Below are positions 36,801 through 44,336 of a stretch of DNA of 64,000 nt, in pieces; the stretch's first letter is position 1, and each line of letters starts with the position of its first letter. A program made the position numbers and the translations under genes. The notes under the pieces are model-generated. The model was not told the DNA's origin. It ran no database searches and worked only from the letters and a program-made list of their open reading frames with translations. Where the stretch lies: contig OZ257249.1 in NCBI GenBank assembly GCA_965279565.1, positions 930,001-994,000 on the forward strand, written 5' to 3'. The stretch is from Tagaea sp965279565 (GTDB lineage: Bacteria > Pseudomonadota > Alphaproteobacteria > CACIAM-22H2).

Positions 36801-39800
36801 ATGCCGAGATTGCCGCCGACGCTCGTCGTGCCGCCGCCGAGACTCGTCGCGACGCTGTTGGTGAAGTTGACGTCGTTGGCACCCGAATTGAAGAAGCGGA
36901 CATTGCCCGAAAGCGCATTGGCCGACATCAGCGTGATCGCGTTGGCGCCGGCATTGAAGAGGACGGCGCCCGACGTGGTGATGGCGCCGGACTGCGTGAT
37001 GCCGGCCGCCGTGACATTGAGCGCACTGCCGGCCAGCGAGCTGGTCGCGAAATCGAGCGCGCCCGTCGTCGTGAGCGAGACCGCGGCGCCGCCGGTCTTG
37101 GTGAGCGCCACGCTGGTGAAAGTGTTGCCGGGATCCGTCGCGGTGACGGCGCCCGTGCCGCTGAACGTGACGAGACCGGAAGTCGAGATGCCGCCGCCCT
37201 GCGTATAGGTGCCGCCCGCGTCGATGGTCAGGTTCTTGGTGCCGAACGACATGCCGTTCGAGTAGACGGCATCCAGCGTCTGGAAGACCACGTTCTGGGA
37301 GAATGATGTGGTGTCGATCTGGATCGCGCTGTTCTGCGTCGCTGACCCGAACTTGAGCGTGTTGAAATTGGACCCGTCGGCCGCGGTCAGCAGCCCGCCG
37401 GCGATCGCCAGCGTGCCGGAACCGCCATTGACGCCGATCGTCGTCGCGTCGCTCTCCGTGCGGAACGTGACCGTGCCGGACGCCGCGGTATGCGCGAAGA
37501 CGAGCGACGTCGCCGATGTCGCCATCGCGTCGGCGCGCAGCGTCAGGTCGCCGGTCATCGTCGTCTCGCCGAGCTGGGCGAGCGTGCCCGCGAACCGGAT
37601 GCCTGTTCCCGCCGTGCCGTAGGTCGCGGCGCGCAGCGTGATGTTGGCGGAAGCGGTCGAGCGGATCGACGAATTGTCGATGTGGATCGCGTCGTTGTTG
37701 CCGGTTCCGCTGCCGTTTGCCGCCAGCGAGATGTTGCCGTTGGCCGAGACGATGTCGGCGGCCGCCGACAGGATGATGCCGTGGTTCCCGTTGCCCGAGC
37801 TGCCGCCGGCGATGCCGACGATCGTGATCGCGCCCGACGTCGAGAGGAGCGCGGCGCCCGTGTCGATGATCGTGCCGTGATTCGTGGTCGACGTGCCGTC
37901 GCCGCCGCCCGTGCCGTCGAGCGTGAGGGTGCCGTCGTAGGACGCGATCGATGCGTTGTTATCGATGTAGATGCCCGCGTTCGTGCCGCCGGCCATGCCG
38001 CCGACGCCGGTGATGGAGACCGTGCCGGCACCCGTCCCCGTCTTGCCGACATTGGTGCCGGTGCCCGAGATCGCCACGCCGTGGCCCAGACCGCCGGCCG
38101 CGTTGCCGCCGGAGCCGGTGATGGTGACCGAACCGGCACCGCTCGTCTGCACGCCGGCGGTGGCGGAGATCGAGACGCCGAAATTGGAGCCGCCCGACGA
38201 GTCGCTGCCCACACCGGTCATCGTGATGTTGCCGGACGTCGTCTGGATCTGGCCGAGATGCTGGATGCCGTAGTTGGTATTGCCCGAGCCGGCCATGCTG
38301 CCGCCGGTACCGGTCAGCGTCACGTCGGCGGCGCCGCCGTTGATCGAACCCGTTCCCATCACGGCGATGCCGTGCGACTGGTTGACGGCACCGGTCGCAG
38401 CACCGCCGGTGCCGGTCAGCTCGATGCCGCCGGTGCCGGTCGTGAGGACCATGCCGGCGATCTCGATGCCGATGTGGTTGCTGCCGCCGGCCGGTGTGCC
38501 GCCCTCGCCCGCGATCGTGATCTTGCCCGCACCCGAGGTCTGGACGGCGGAACCGGACGACAGCAGCACGCCATGCAGGTTCGCACCCGAATCGCCGCCC
38601 TTGCCGGCGATGGAGATGTCGCCGCCGCCGGCGTCGATTGTCGCGCCCGCCGAAAAACTGACGCCGTTGAACGCGCCCGTGGCGCTGCCGAAGACCGGCG
38701 CGTTCATGTCGAACGGCCCGGTCCAGGACGCGACGTTGCCGGTGACGTAGATGTCGCCGCCGGTGGTCGTCAGGGTGCCCGTGACGACGACGTTCTTCGA
38801 CGAGACCAGCGACAGGTCCCCGTCCGATATCACGTTGTAGGCGACGGACATCGCGTCGCCCGAAATCAGGCTGAGATCCTGGCCCGCCGCGCCGGTATAG
38901 TTCGCGCCCACCGACAGCGTGCCGGCACTCGCGGAGCCGACCGTCAGGGCCGAGGCGCCGGTCAGGTTGCCCAGTGTGGCGGCCGAAATCTGCAGGCCGC
39001 CGCCCGAGCCGTTGAACACGACGTTCGTGCCCGGCGTGTAGGGCTGCAGCGTGACCGCCGACGCCAGCGTCTGGGAGGCCGTGACCGAGATCGAATCCGC
39101 GGTGATCGTCATCGCGCCCGCGATGGTGTTCGCCTGCGAAAGCGTCACGGCGCCCGTGCCGCCGTTGATGGCGACCGTGCCGCCGCCCGACTGGTTGAGC
39201 GCGCCGGACTGGATGAAGCCTACGCCCGTGATCGAGAAGTCGCCGCCCGTGATCGTCGAGGCCTGCAGGTCGGGCGACACGCTCGTCGCCAGCGACAGGT
39301 TGCCCGAGCCCGCCTTCGTGATGCTGATCGCGCCGAAATTGTTTCCCGCATGCGTCAGCGTCGCCGCCGACGTTCCGGACAGGTTCAAGTTCAGCGCGAA
39401 TGCGCCTGCCGAACTGGTGAGGCCCGCCGACTGCGTGACGCCCGCACCGGCGGTTATCGAGAGCGACCCGCCATACGTGTCGATTCCGGTGCCGTTGATC
39501 GCGACGCTGCCCGCCGCGGCGCCGAGCACCACCGACAGCGCGTTGCCGCCGGTCCCCGCGATGCTGCCGGTGATCGAGATGTTGCCCGCGGCCGAAAGCG
39601 TGAAGCTGCGCGCCCCGCCCGTGCTGTTCAGGACCGCGCCGGATACGAGGATGTCGCCGGCCTGCCCGTTCGTTCCGCCGGTCCCCGTCGTCACCGTCAC
39701 GTCGTTGCCGCCGTCGAGCGCGGTGTTGATCGTCGTGTCGTAGATCTGCGCGCTGTCGTCGGTCGAAAGGAAGCTCGGATTGCCCGAGATGTTCGTGCTG

Positions 39801-41200
39801 GCGCCCGCACCCGCCACGATCGAGATGTTGTTGGGATCGAGCAGCCACGAGCCGTTGCGCCCGGCCGTCGCCGCCGCGTCGACCATCGCGCCGAGCCCGA
39901 CGCGCAGCACGATCTTGCCGGACGTCTCGACGAAGCCGCCGTCGCCGCCGAGGGCACCGCCGCGCGCGCGGATCAGGCCGTCGAAGCGCGTCGTCTCGTC
40001 GGCCCACAGGATGACCTTGCCGCCGTTGCCGGCCGTCACGGCGCTGGCGTCGATCACCGCCGCGGCGTCCATGTAGACCATCTTGGCGTTCCGCTCGGGG
40101 CCCTGGCCCTGGTAGTTGCCGCCGACAAGCACCGTGCCGCCGCCCGCGTCGCCGGCCGCGTCGATGCTTGCACCGGCAAACAGGCCGACCTTTTCGCCCA
40201 GCACCTTGACCGTGCCGCCGGTCTCGCCCGCGTTGCGGCCCGACGCGTCGAGCGTGCCGGCGACGTTGACGATGCCGTTGTCGCCGCCGTCGATGACGAT
40301 CTCGCCGTTGACCATCTGCGCGCTGCGCGCCACGACGATTCCAGTCGTGTTGATGACGTTGTCGAGCACGTCGCGCGCGGCGCGCGCGGTCATCAGCACG
40401 CGCCCGCCTGCCGCCTCGATGATGCCCGAGTTGTCGACCAGTGCCGACGAACCGGAAGGCGCCTGGTCGACCGTGCCGGTCGCGGCGAAGCTCAGCAGCC
40501 CGTCGCCGTGGAAATCGACCGTGAAGGTCTTCGTGCCGGCGAGCACGACGGTGCCGCCGTTGGCGACGATGCGCCCGGTGTTCTGCACGGACGCGGCGGC
40601 GAGGATCGCGAAGCCGCCCTGCGCCACCGACACGAGGCCTTCGTTGACCACGCGCGCGTTGGCGTCGCCCGAGCCTTCCTCGAAGCGCAGGCGGCCGGCC
40701 ATGAAATCGTCGTTGCGGATGTTCGCCGTCGTGGCGACCATCGCGTTGACGTCGACCATGCTGTTCGGCCCGAAATAGATCCCCCTCGCATTGAGCAGGA
40801 TGACCTGGCCGTTCGCCTGGATCTGGCCGTAGATCGCCGAAGGATCGTTGCCGATGACGCGGTTGAGCGCGATGGAACTCGAACTCGGCTGCAGGAAGCG
40901 CACGATCCCCGACGGTCCGACATTGAAGCTCTGCCAGTCAATCGCGAGGTTCTGCGAGTTCTGCTGGATCTGCAGCAGGTTCGCGTCGATCTGCTGGATC
41001 GTTCCCGATCCGCCGACGACCGTGCCGCCCTGCGGAAGATTCTGCGCGAAGGCCGGCCCGGCCAGCGTGCCGCCCAGCGCAAGTGCCAGCGGCCAGCCGA
41101 ACTGCGCGCTGCGAAGACGGCGCCGACCCCATCGGGCCGAACGACGTGCCGCCGCGCGGTGCGCGGGCTGTCGTTCGCGGGATGTCGTCGGCTCGGGCAT
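30878..41200 (-). CDS. Giant filamentous-haemagglutinin (TpsA)-type exoprotein
   Basis: A 3,440-residue secreted protein of two-partner secretion. The signal region is long and positively charged (about 52 residues, ending LAGPAFAQ), a common TpsA feature. Residues ~52-310 form the TPS secretion domain: NLPQGGTVVGGSGTI, IQQNSQNLAIDWQSFNVG, IYGQIQANGQVILLNARGIYFGPNS (the NPNG-like segment), and repeated GLVSVAQGGFAILAAASVQNTG. The body is an imperfect repeat array of the kind GAGTVTITGTGG and GNLSVTSGGAI, consistent with a right-handed beta-helix fibre. The C-terminus is Pro/Gly/Thr-rich and ends QQGNSSLW. There is no beta-barrel domain and no TpsB partner in the window. Confidence 0.88.
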   Translation of the reverse strand: MPEPTTSRERQPAHRAAARRSARWGRRRLRSAQFGWPLALALGGTLAGPAFAQNLPQGGTVVGGSGTIQQIDANLLQIQQNSQNLAIDWQSFNVGPSGIVRFLQPSSSSIALNRVIGNDPSAIYGQIQANGQVILLNARGIYFGPNSMVDVNAMVATTANIRNDDFMAGRLRFEEGSGDANARVVNEGLVSVAQGGFAILAAASVQNTGRIVANGGTVVLAGTKTFTVDFHGDGLLSFAATGTVDQAPSGSSALVDNSGIIEAAGGRVLMTARAARDVLDNVINTTGIVVARSAQMVNGEIVIDGGDNGIVNVAGTLDASGRNAGETGGTVKVLGEKVGLFAGASIDAAGDAGGGTVLVGGNYQGQGPERNAKMVYMDAAAVIDASAVTAGNGGKVILWADETTRFDGLIRARGGALGGDGGFVETSGKIVLRVGLGAMVDAAATAGRNGSWLLDPNNISIVAGAGASTNISGNPSFLSTDDSAQIYDTTINTALDGGNDVTVTTGTGGTNGQAGDILVSGAVLNSTGGARSFTLSAAGNISITGSIAGTGGNALSVVLGAAAGSVAINGTGIDTYGGSLSITAGAGVTQSAGLTSSAGAFALNLNLSGTSAATLTHAGNNFGAISITKAGSGNLSLATSVSPDLQASTITGGDFSITGVGFIQSGALNQSGGGTVAINGGTGAVTLSQANTIAGAMTITADSISVTASQTLASAVTLQPYTPGTNVVFNGSGGGLQISAATLGNLTGASALTVGSASAGTLSVGANYTGAAGQDLSLISGDAMSVAYNVISDGDLSLVSSKNVVVTGTLTTTGGDIYVTGNVASWTGPFDMNAPVFGSATGAFNGVSFSAGATIDAGGGDISIAGKGGDSGANLHGVLLSSGSAVQTSGAGKITIAGEGGTPAGGSNHIGIEIAGMVLTTGTGGIELTGTGGAATGAVNQSHGIAVMGTGSINGGAADVTLTGTGGSMAGSGNTNYGIQHLGQIQTTSGNITMTGVGSDSSGGSNFGVSISATAGVQTSGAGSVTITGSGGNAAGGLGHGVAISGTGTNVGKTGTGAGTVSITGVGGMAGGTNAGIYIDNNASIASYDGTLTLDGTGGGDGTSTTNHGTIIDTGAALLSTSGAITIVGIAGGSSGNGNHGIILSAAADIVSANGNISLAANGSGTGNNDAIHIDNSSIRSTASANITLRAATYGTAGTGIRFAGTLAQLGETTMTGDLTLRADAMATSATSLVFAHTAASGTVTFRTESDATTIGVNGGSGTLAIAGGLLTAADGSNFNTLKFGSATQNSAIQIDTTSFSQNVVFQTLDAVYSNGMSFGTKNLTIDAGGTYTQGGGISTSGLVTFSGTGAVTATDPGNTFTSVALTKTGGAAVSLTTTGALDFATSSLAGSALNVTAAGITQSGAITTSGAVLFNAGANAITLMSANALSGNVRFFNSGANDVNFTNSVATSLGGGTTSVGGNLGITSNGALTQASALTVAGNANFNAAGNALTLNNASNAVTGDVAFVNATDTVTWREAAAVSLAASSSAALSVQAGGAITQVGALTVTGAATFNAGANAITLNDGSNLFQGTVGLTATGGGGHVQLANSAGIAFGTSTIGGNLDVTRTSGTGDLTQSAPISVTGTTTISMNDGNLTINQGANSFGGAVSITKTGTGTVALQNGGPLVLGTSSIAGDFTVTANAGALTQTGVLTLGGDFTATAAGALTLDQINGYAVGKNVSLTATGANGAITVAADQVLSNGSFTAVGSAGVVVTAAIETGGGNVTLWGNSPGGVANGSTAGTFFGVEVESASAIIDAGGGNISIVGAGGSADYQHGVTVRNGAGIVTTGAGTLSITGRGGSGTAGSTAGVEFFAGGAYAQTQNGALTVTGIGGIGGGNNNTGVVMATGEIRATGTGAVTVTGTGGAGGSVGIGVAGGGATVISAVDGNLVLIGTGGGGDDLSGTFAGMHSWGVSLGSNADVKTTGTGNLTITANGGTDGVSDFRIGMVMQDGALVRTTAGTGLINIVANAGAGNGGDNSGFVAIGPSTAVRTSAGNLSLTGTGTGDAGNENTGIVIDAAIVESTGTGTVNLSGAGGFDGRGVVVQGPGGLVQSVDGNLNVTGIGGTTGSGGAAFGIHIVDAGGAGTVASIGLGTVTLAGTGGTAATPDNHGIVIEGGIIQADSGGAVFTGTGGGASGSGIVFDLGASVTTTTGGNISLAGTGSTAAGITAAAAGTLASAGTLTMTSNDGVAFGLMDITTAGNVTVTSTFNDVVLSSAANAISGTVTITASGGGNASLGNSLATTLGATNISGDLTVSVAGNLAQSAAMTVGGASSFASTGGSIVLTNASNVLTGAVTVSNATANATSIVNSVATSINNATTTGNLSVTSGGNLGQIGSLVVGGDMALTADGDITMANPANQAGSASFATTSGGNVTYASNSAINLQNVGVAGDLAVYTTGAPIVQTGAGAYTVGGTTDLTTITSGAITLNQANVFGQAVALTSAGAVTISAIQTVATSSFTVTAGGAITIGSGGGVTTSGGDIDLNATANLAMNTSSLSSNGGDITIVAGPGGFTGAEFLSTSINAGGGDISITGVGLASGNSQHGIWIGGGTNVTTTGAGDITLTGTGGAAGGGGNIGVFLYNGGAVQAQNGTVTVIGQGAGGGGSNHGVAFNLGGQITSTGGNIFVTGTGSTGAGGGDGVWIDGTGSKIESGSGNVTVTGTGAVSGAGNDGVRIANAGYVGTTSGSIGVTGDAGGSAGIGIALADGVGTGGITSLGAGTIALVGTGTGGLAGIGSSGSNSIIGGGSATGGITLQTDKIDLASGSVIQTAGMLTIDTITPGLSIGINDSGSSLNIDGATFANVTASVVRIGGASATGQITIGADATNSYGENFILENGAGAPGVAFNGAFYTSGDLTVMTGGTITQTAAVAVDGMAGFVADGNIVLGNAANAMAGGIGFSSTGGNVTIANTGPTDFHMSDASGTLDVSVTTGTVSQLGAITTGGAVTVTSQGAILWNNASNAFGGPLNVTTTAGADATFFNASATTFGTVSVDGDLSVTSGGAIAQGGTPLAVVGTSSFQSAGNTTLANASNSFGGAVGITTTAGGHAGIAATGQLILGTSSIAGNFSASVGSPMTQTGALAVAGTSDFAATNGPLTLTNSSNTFGGMVSLTNTGNFAVGISASGALTLGDVSMTGGSTGGFTATASNGIAQSGGTTIQAGAGATVLAGGGGTVVLGEAGNSFGNTVSLSGTGGSLAGMVNGQSGAAAAPFVTATGGIFDVNGTTVGSAPVTPPSTGTQAVLNEIAAVAPIDSATRVVDSPSTGSAGLGSPAIDSTLSSSTSDLTGGSGGTQGEESSTPTVAGAQTPAPGQPAGSPPPTGPAGGTGAPPTTIVLSDGGTGGSTTNDVRSDPAPQPGPTTLVPGVLVNNPTPPGGTVGGTPGITQSFPQQGNSSLW

Positions 41201-41235
41201 GATTCGCCGGATTCGAGGGGGTTCCGAGAAAAGAA

Positions 41236-41264
41236 ATTCTAATCGTTAACTGGATCGTTTCCAA
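41236..41264 (-). promoter_or_regulatory. Promoter of the TpsA gene
   Basis: On the minus strand TTGGAA (41259-41264) and TAGAAT (41236-41241) lie 17 bases apart, giving a start near 41229 and a ~29-base leader. No strong ribosome-binding site precedes the ATG at 41200, so expression may be set mainly at this promoter. The surrounding 41201-41354 is A/T-rich and gene-free. Confidence 0.6.
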
Positions 41265-41300
41265 ACTGTGATGTGTCGATATTCAACAATAAATGGTCGA

Positions 41301-41356
41301 TTTCCCGAGTCCAGAAATGGGGAAAATTTCTTCATGATTCTGAGTTGGGAAATTTT
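41301..41356. repeat. Repeated GGGAAA-type elements upstream of the TpsA promoter
   Basis: GGGAAAATTT (41320-41329) and GGGAAATTTT (41347-41356) are near-identical direct repeats 27 bases apart, and TTTCCC (41301-41306) is an inverted half. They lie 37-92 bases upstream of the -35 box. They look like regulator-binding sites; the factor is unknown. Confidence 0.4.
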
Positions 41357-43301
41357 AGGATATTACTCTCAACCCGTGCCCGCGCCCGGTCGCGCGCGCC
41401 AGGGCGCGGGCGAGGTCGTCCGGATCGACCGGCTTGGCGACATAGTCATCCATCCCGGCCTTCAGGTAGCTCTCGCGGTCACCGGCCATCGCATGCGCCG
41501 TCAGCGCGATGATCGGCACGTGCGCGCCCGCCCCCTCCATCGCGCGGATCCGGCCCGCGGCCGTGATGCCGTCGACCGTCGGCATCTGGATGTCCATCAG
41601 GACGACGTCGAAGCGCAGCCGACCGGCAAGCTCGACCGCCTCGGCGCCGTCGGCCGCGAAGACGACGTCGTGCCCCATGCCGCCGAGCAGCTTCTCGATC
41701 ACATAGCGGTTGATCTCGTTGTCCTCCGCCGCGAGCACGTACAGGCCCGACCCGCGACGCGCGGGTTCCGGGATCGCGCGCACGGCGGGAGCCGCTGCGG
41801 ATGCAGGTGCGGGCCCGACCGCCCGCGTCGGCAGCCGCACGGCGAAGACGGAGCCCTTGCCGACCTGCGATTTGACCGCGATTTCCCCGCCCATCAGCTT
41901 CACGAGACGCCGGCAGATCGCAAGACCGAGACCGGTCCCGCCGAAGCGGCGCGCCGTCGTCGAATCGACCTGCATGAAATCCTGGAAGAGCTCGCCGAGC
42001 CGTTCTGGCGGGATCCCGATGCCCGTGTCGGCGACGCGCCATTCGAGCGACGCGCGAGGATCGTCGAGCATACGCAGCGACACGTCGATGCGGCCAAGTG
42101 CGGTGAACTTGATCGCGTTGCCGATCAGGTTGTCGAGGATCTGGCGCACCCGCACCGCGTCGCCGGCGAAGCGTTCGGCCACGCCGGGCGCCGTCTCGCA
42201 GCCGATCGCGAGGCCCTTGGCGGCGGCGCGCGCCTTGAACCCCTCGACCGTGTCGCGCGTCAGGCGCAACGGCTCGAACTCGACGCGTTCGAGCGCGAGC
42301 TTGTCCGCGTCGAGCTTGGAATAGTCGAGCACGTCGTTGACGATGCCCAGAAGCTGCTCGCCCGAATCCTGGATGAGCTGCACGAGGCGCCGCTGCTCGG
42401 GATCGACGTGCCGGTCGAGCAGCACGCTCGAAAGGCCCAGCACGCCGTTGAGCGGCGTGCGGATCTCATGGCTCATCGTCGCGAGGAAGCGCGCCTTGGC
42501 GCGCGCGGCGGCCTCCGCCTTGTCCTTCGCGTCGGCGAGCTGGGATTCGCGCAGGCGCGCCTCCTCGAGCAGGGTGCGCTGTGCGGCCTCGCTCGCCTCG
42601 AGTGCCCGGATTCGGGCGGCGATCTCGGACGCCATGAAGCGGAAGCTTTCGGTCACGCGCCCGATGTCGTTCCCGCCGGTCGGCGGCAGCGTGACGTCGA
42701 ACTCGCCCTTGCGGATCGCCTCGCTCGCCTCGCGCAGCCGGGCGAGCGGGCGCATCAGCAGGGCGTGCAGCCATTCCATCATCATCAGCGCCACGACGAG
42801 ACTGATGCTGCCGACGATGAACCCGCGCCGCAGGATCTCGGCGCGCGCCGCCTCGATCGGCGCCCACGACACGCCGTAATAGAGCGTGCCGAGATGCTGG
42901 CCCGCATAGTCGATCGGGATCGAGAAGGGCAGCCGCAGCGAGCCGTCGGGCCCGGCGACGGGCTCGTCCGATTCCAGCGGCAGACCGTGCAGGTCCGGGT
43001 CCCAGCCTTCGCACGCCACGGTCAGGCCGCGCGCGTCGACGAGCGCGAGATGCGCCAGCCCGTTGGTCGCGGCACTCTCGCGGAACACGGCGGCGATCGT
43101 CGCGTAGTCGCGCGTCACCAGCAGGCTCGCGATCGAGGCGCGGAAGAACGGGCGCTCGGCTTCGGCGCGCTCGACGACCTGGCGCGTCAACGCCTCCTCG
43201 ACGAGGGCCGCCTGGATGAAGGTGTGCACGCCGGTCGTGACCAGCAGCGCGAACGCCCCCGCCGCGAAAAGCTTGAACCGGAAGGGGATGCGCCGGAGCA
43301 T
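41355..43301 (-). CDS. Hybrid sensor histidine kinase
   Basis: A 648-residue membrane kinase. Two transmembrane segments at about residues 10-30 and 160-178 enclose a periplasmic region (~130 residues) with a sensor domain, followed by HAMP and a coiled coil. The HisKA motif FLATMSHEIRTPLNG puts the phospho-acceptor at His278. HATPase boxes are GNAIKF, VADTGIGIPPE and FGGTGLGLAICRRLV. A C-terminal receiver domain (AAEDNEINRYVI, VVLMDIQMPTVDG with acceptor Asp, and AKPVD) completes it. No phosphotransfer protein or output regulator is in the window. It starts four bases after the PhnD-like gene and lies directly upstream of the TpsA gene. Confidence 0.92.
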   Translation of the reverse strand: MLRRIPFRFKLFAAGAFALLVTTGVHTFIQAALVEEALTRQVVERAEAERPFFRASIASLLVTRDYATIAAVFRESAATNGLAHLALVDARGLTVACEGWDPDLHGLPLESDEPVAGPDGSLRLPFSIPIDYAGQHLGTLYYGVSWAPIEAARAEILRRGFIVGSISLVVALMMMEWLHALLMRPLARLREASEAIRKGEFDVTLPPTGGNDIGRVTESFRFMASEIAARIRALEASEAAQRTLLEEARLRESQLADAKDKAEAAARAKARFLATMSHEIRTPLNGVLGLSSVLLDRHVDPEQRRLVQLIQDSGEQLLGIVNDVLDYSKLDADKLALERVEFEPLRLTRDTVEGFKARAAAKGLAIGCETAPGVAERFAGDAVRVRQILDNLIGNAIKFTALGRIDVSLRMLDDPRASLEWRVADTGIGIPPERLGELFQDFMQVDSTTARRFGGTGLGLAICRRLVKLMGGEIAVKSQVGKGSVFAVRLPTRAVGPAPASAAAPAVRAIPEPARRGSGLYVLAAEDNEINRYVIEKLLGGMGHDVVFAADGAEAVELAGRLRFDVVLMDIQMPTVDGITAAGRIRAMEGAGAHVPIIALTAHAMAGDRESYLKAGMDDYVAKPVDPDDLARALARATGRGHGLRVIS

Positions 43302-43305
43302 CCGT

Positions 43306-44142
43306 TCAGCGCAGCAGCGTTCGCGTCTCGTCGACGACGCCGTCGAGGACCGCGATATCCGCGTCGGGTACGGGCCGGATGTTCTGCACGCCGGAGAGAG
43401 CGAAGAACTCGCGGCCGGATTCCGTCGCTGGGAACTTCAGGATGGCGGCCTTCAGCGCCGCCGCCTGTGCCGCCGGCATGTCCCGGCCGCGCAGCACGAA
43501 GAAGTTCGGTACGCGGGCGAACTCGCGGTAGACGTCCAGCGTCTGGCGGATCTCCTCGCGGATCGTGCGGAACTCGCCCATGCTCATCATCGCCATCGGC
43601 GCCTCGCCCGACACGAGCACCTGCGCGAGGCTGTCTTCGTTGCGCGCCCATGTCGTGCGGTAGTCGACATCGAAGGCGAGGCCCTGTTCGCGCAGCCAGT
43701 TCTTGCCGCGCAGCACGACGAGCGACTGCGGATTTGCGACCGCGAGCGATTTGCCGCGCAGCGTCTCGATCGCCGCGACGGGTGTGGCCTTGCGCATCAC
43801 CAGGAGGGCGGGAATCGGCGGATCGAAGCCGGCGAGCAGTTCGAGTTTCGCGTCGATCTGCGCGACGCGGCCGAGATTGGCGGCCGTGACGACGAGGTCG
43901 TAGGCCCCGGCCATCGTGCGGGCGTGGAACTCGCGGAAGTCGGGCGCCGTCGTCACCTCGACCGGGCGGCCGAGCTCCGCGGCGAGGAATTCGCGGAACG
44001 GGCGGTAGTTGGTGAGGATGACGCGCGCACTGACGTTCGGCAGCACGCCGAACTGCAGGTCCTGGGCGGCCGGGACGCGCGGTGCCGCCGTCGCGAGCGC
44101 GGCAACGGACGCCAGCAGTGCCAGTCCGCGCAGCAGCCGCAT
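43306..44142 (-). CDS. PhnD-like periplasmic binding protein paired with a kinase
   Basis: A 278-residue exported phosphonate/phosphate-type solute-binding protein (PhnD family). After the signal (LALLASVAALATAAPRVPAAQ) come LQFGVLPNVSARVILTNYRPFREFLAAELGRP, TMAGAYDLVVTAANLGRVAQID, RGKSLAVANPQSLVVLRGK and MSMGEFRTIREEIRQ. There is no phosphonate permease gene nearby; instead it sits next to a membrane kinase, so it is more likely a ligand sensor than a transporter part. ATG at 44142 gives the canonical start; an upstream ATG would precede the signal. Confidence 0.8.
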   Translation of the reverse strand: MRLLRGLALLASVAALATAAPRVPAAQDLQFGVLPNVSARVILTNYRPFREFLAAELGRPVEVTTAPDFREFHARTMAGAYDLVVTAANLGRVAQIDAKLELLAGFDPPIPALLVMRKATPVAAIETLRGKSLAVANPQSLVVLRGKNWLREQGLAFDVDYRTTWARNEDSLAQVLVSGEAPMAMMSMGEFRTIREEIRQTLDVYREFARVPNFFVLRGRDMPAAQAAALKAAILKFPATESGREFFALSGVQNIRPVPDADIAVLDGVVDETRTLLR

Positions 44143-44194
44143 TTCCGATCGATCCTTCCGCAGGCGACCCGGAGCCTGTCCCGGATCGTGCATC

Positions 44195-44224
44195 ATTTTC
44201 GACGAGGGCGGCCGGATGCGTCAA
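44195..44224 (-). promoter_or_regulatory. Possible promoter of the PhnD-like/kinase genes
   Basis: On the minus strand TTGACG (44219-44224) and GAAAAT (44195-44200) are 18 bases apart, placing the start near 44188 and a ~45-base leader before the ATG at 44142. The -10 match is weak. Bases 44225-44336 are A/T-rich with several short palindromes and no gene. Confidence 0.45.
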
Positions 44225-44336
44225 CGACACTCGGCGTACGAAAGCGAGCGAAGAGTCGGAAACTATTGAGTGATTCGCGTTTTGCGAGTCGCGCGGGAGA
44301 TTCGTTAGGGCAGTTAACCTAGGCTAAATATCACCT

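Noticed and set aside
31925..41242. Very long open frames opposite the adhesin gene (about 1,793 codons at 31925-37306 and 1,250 at 37490-41242)
   Set aside because: They are antisense to a gene with strong TPS and repeat features, have Arg/Ala/Asp-rich low-complexity translations without domains, and arise from G/C-rich codons having few stops on the other strand.
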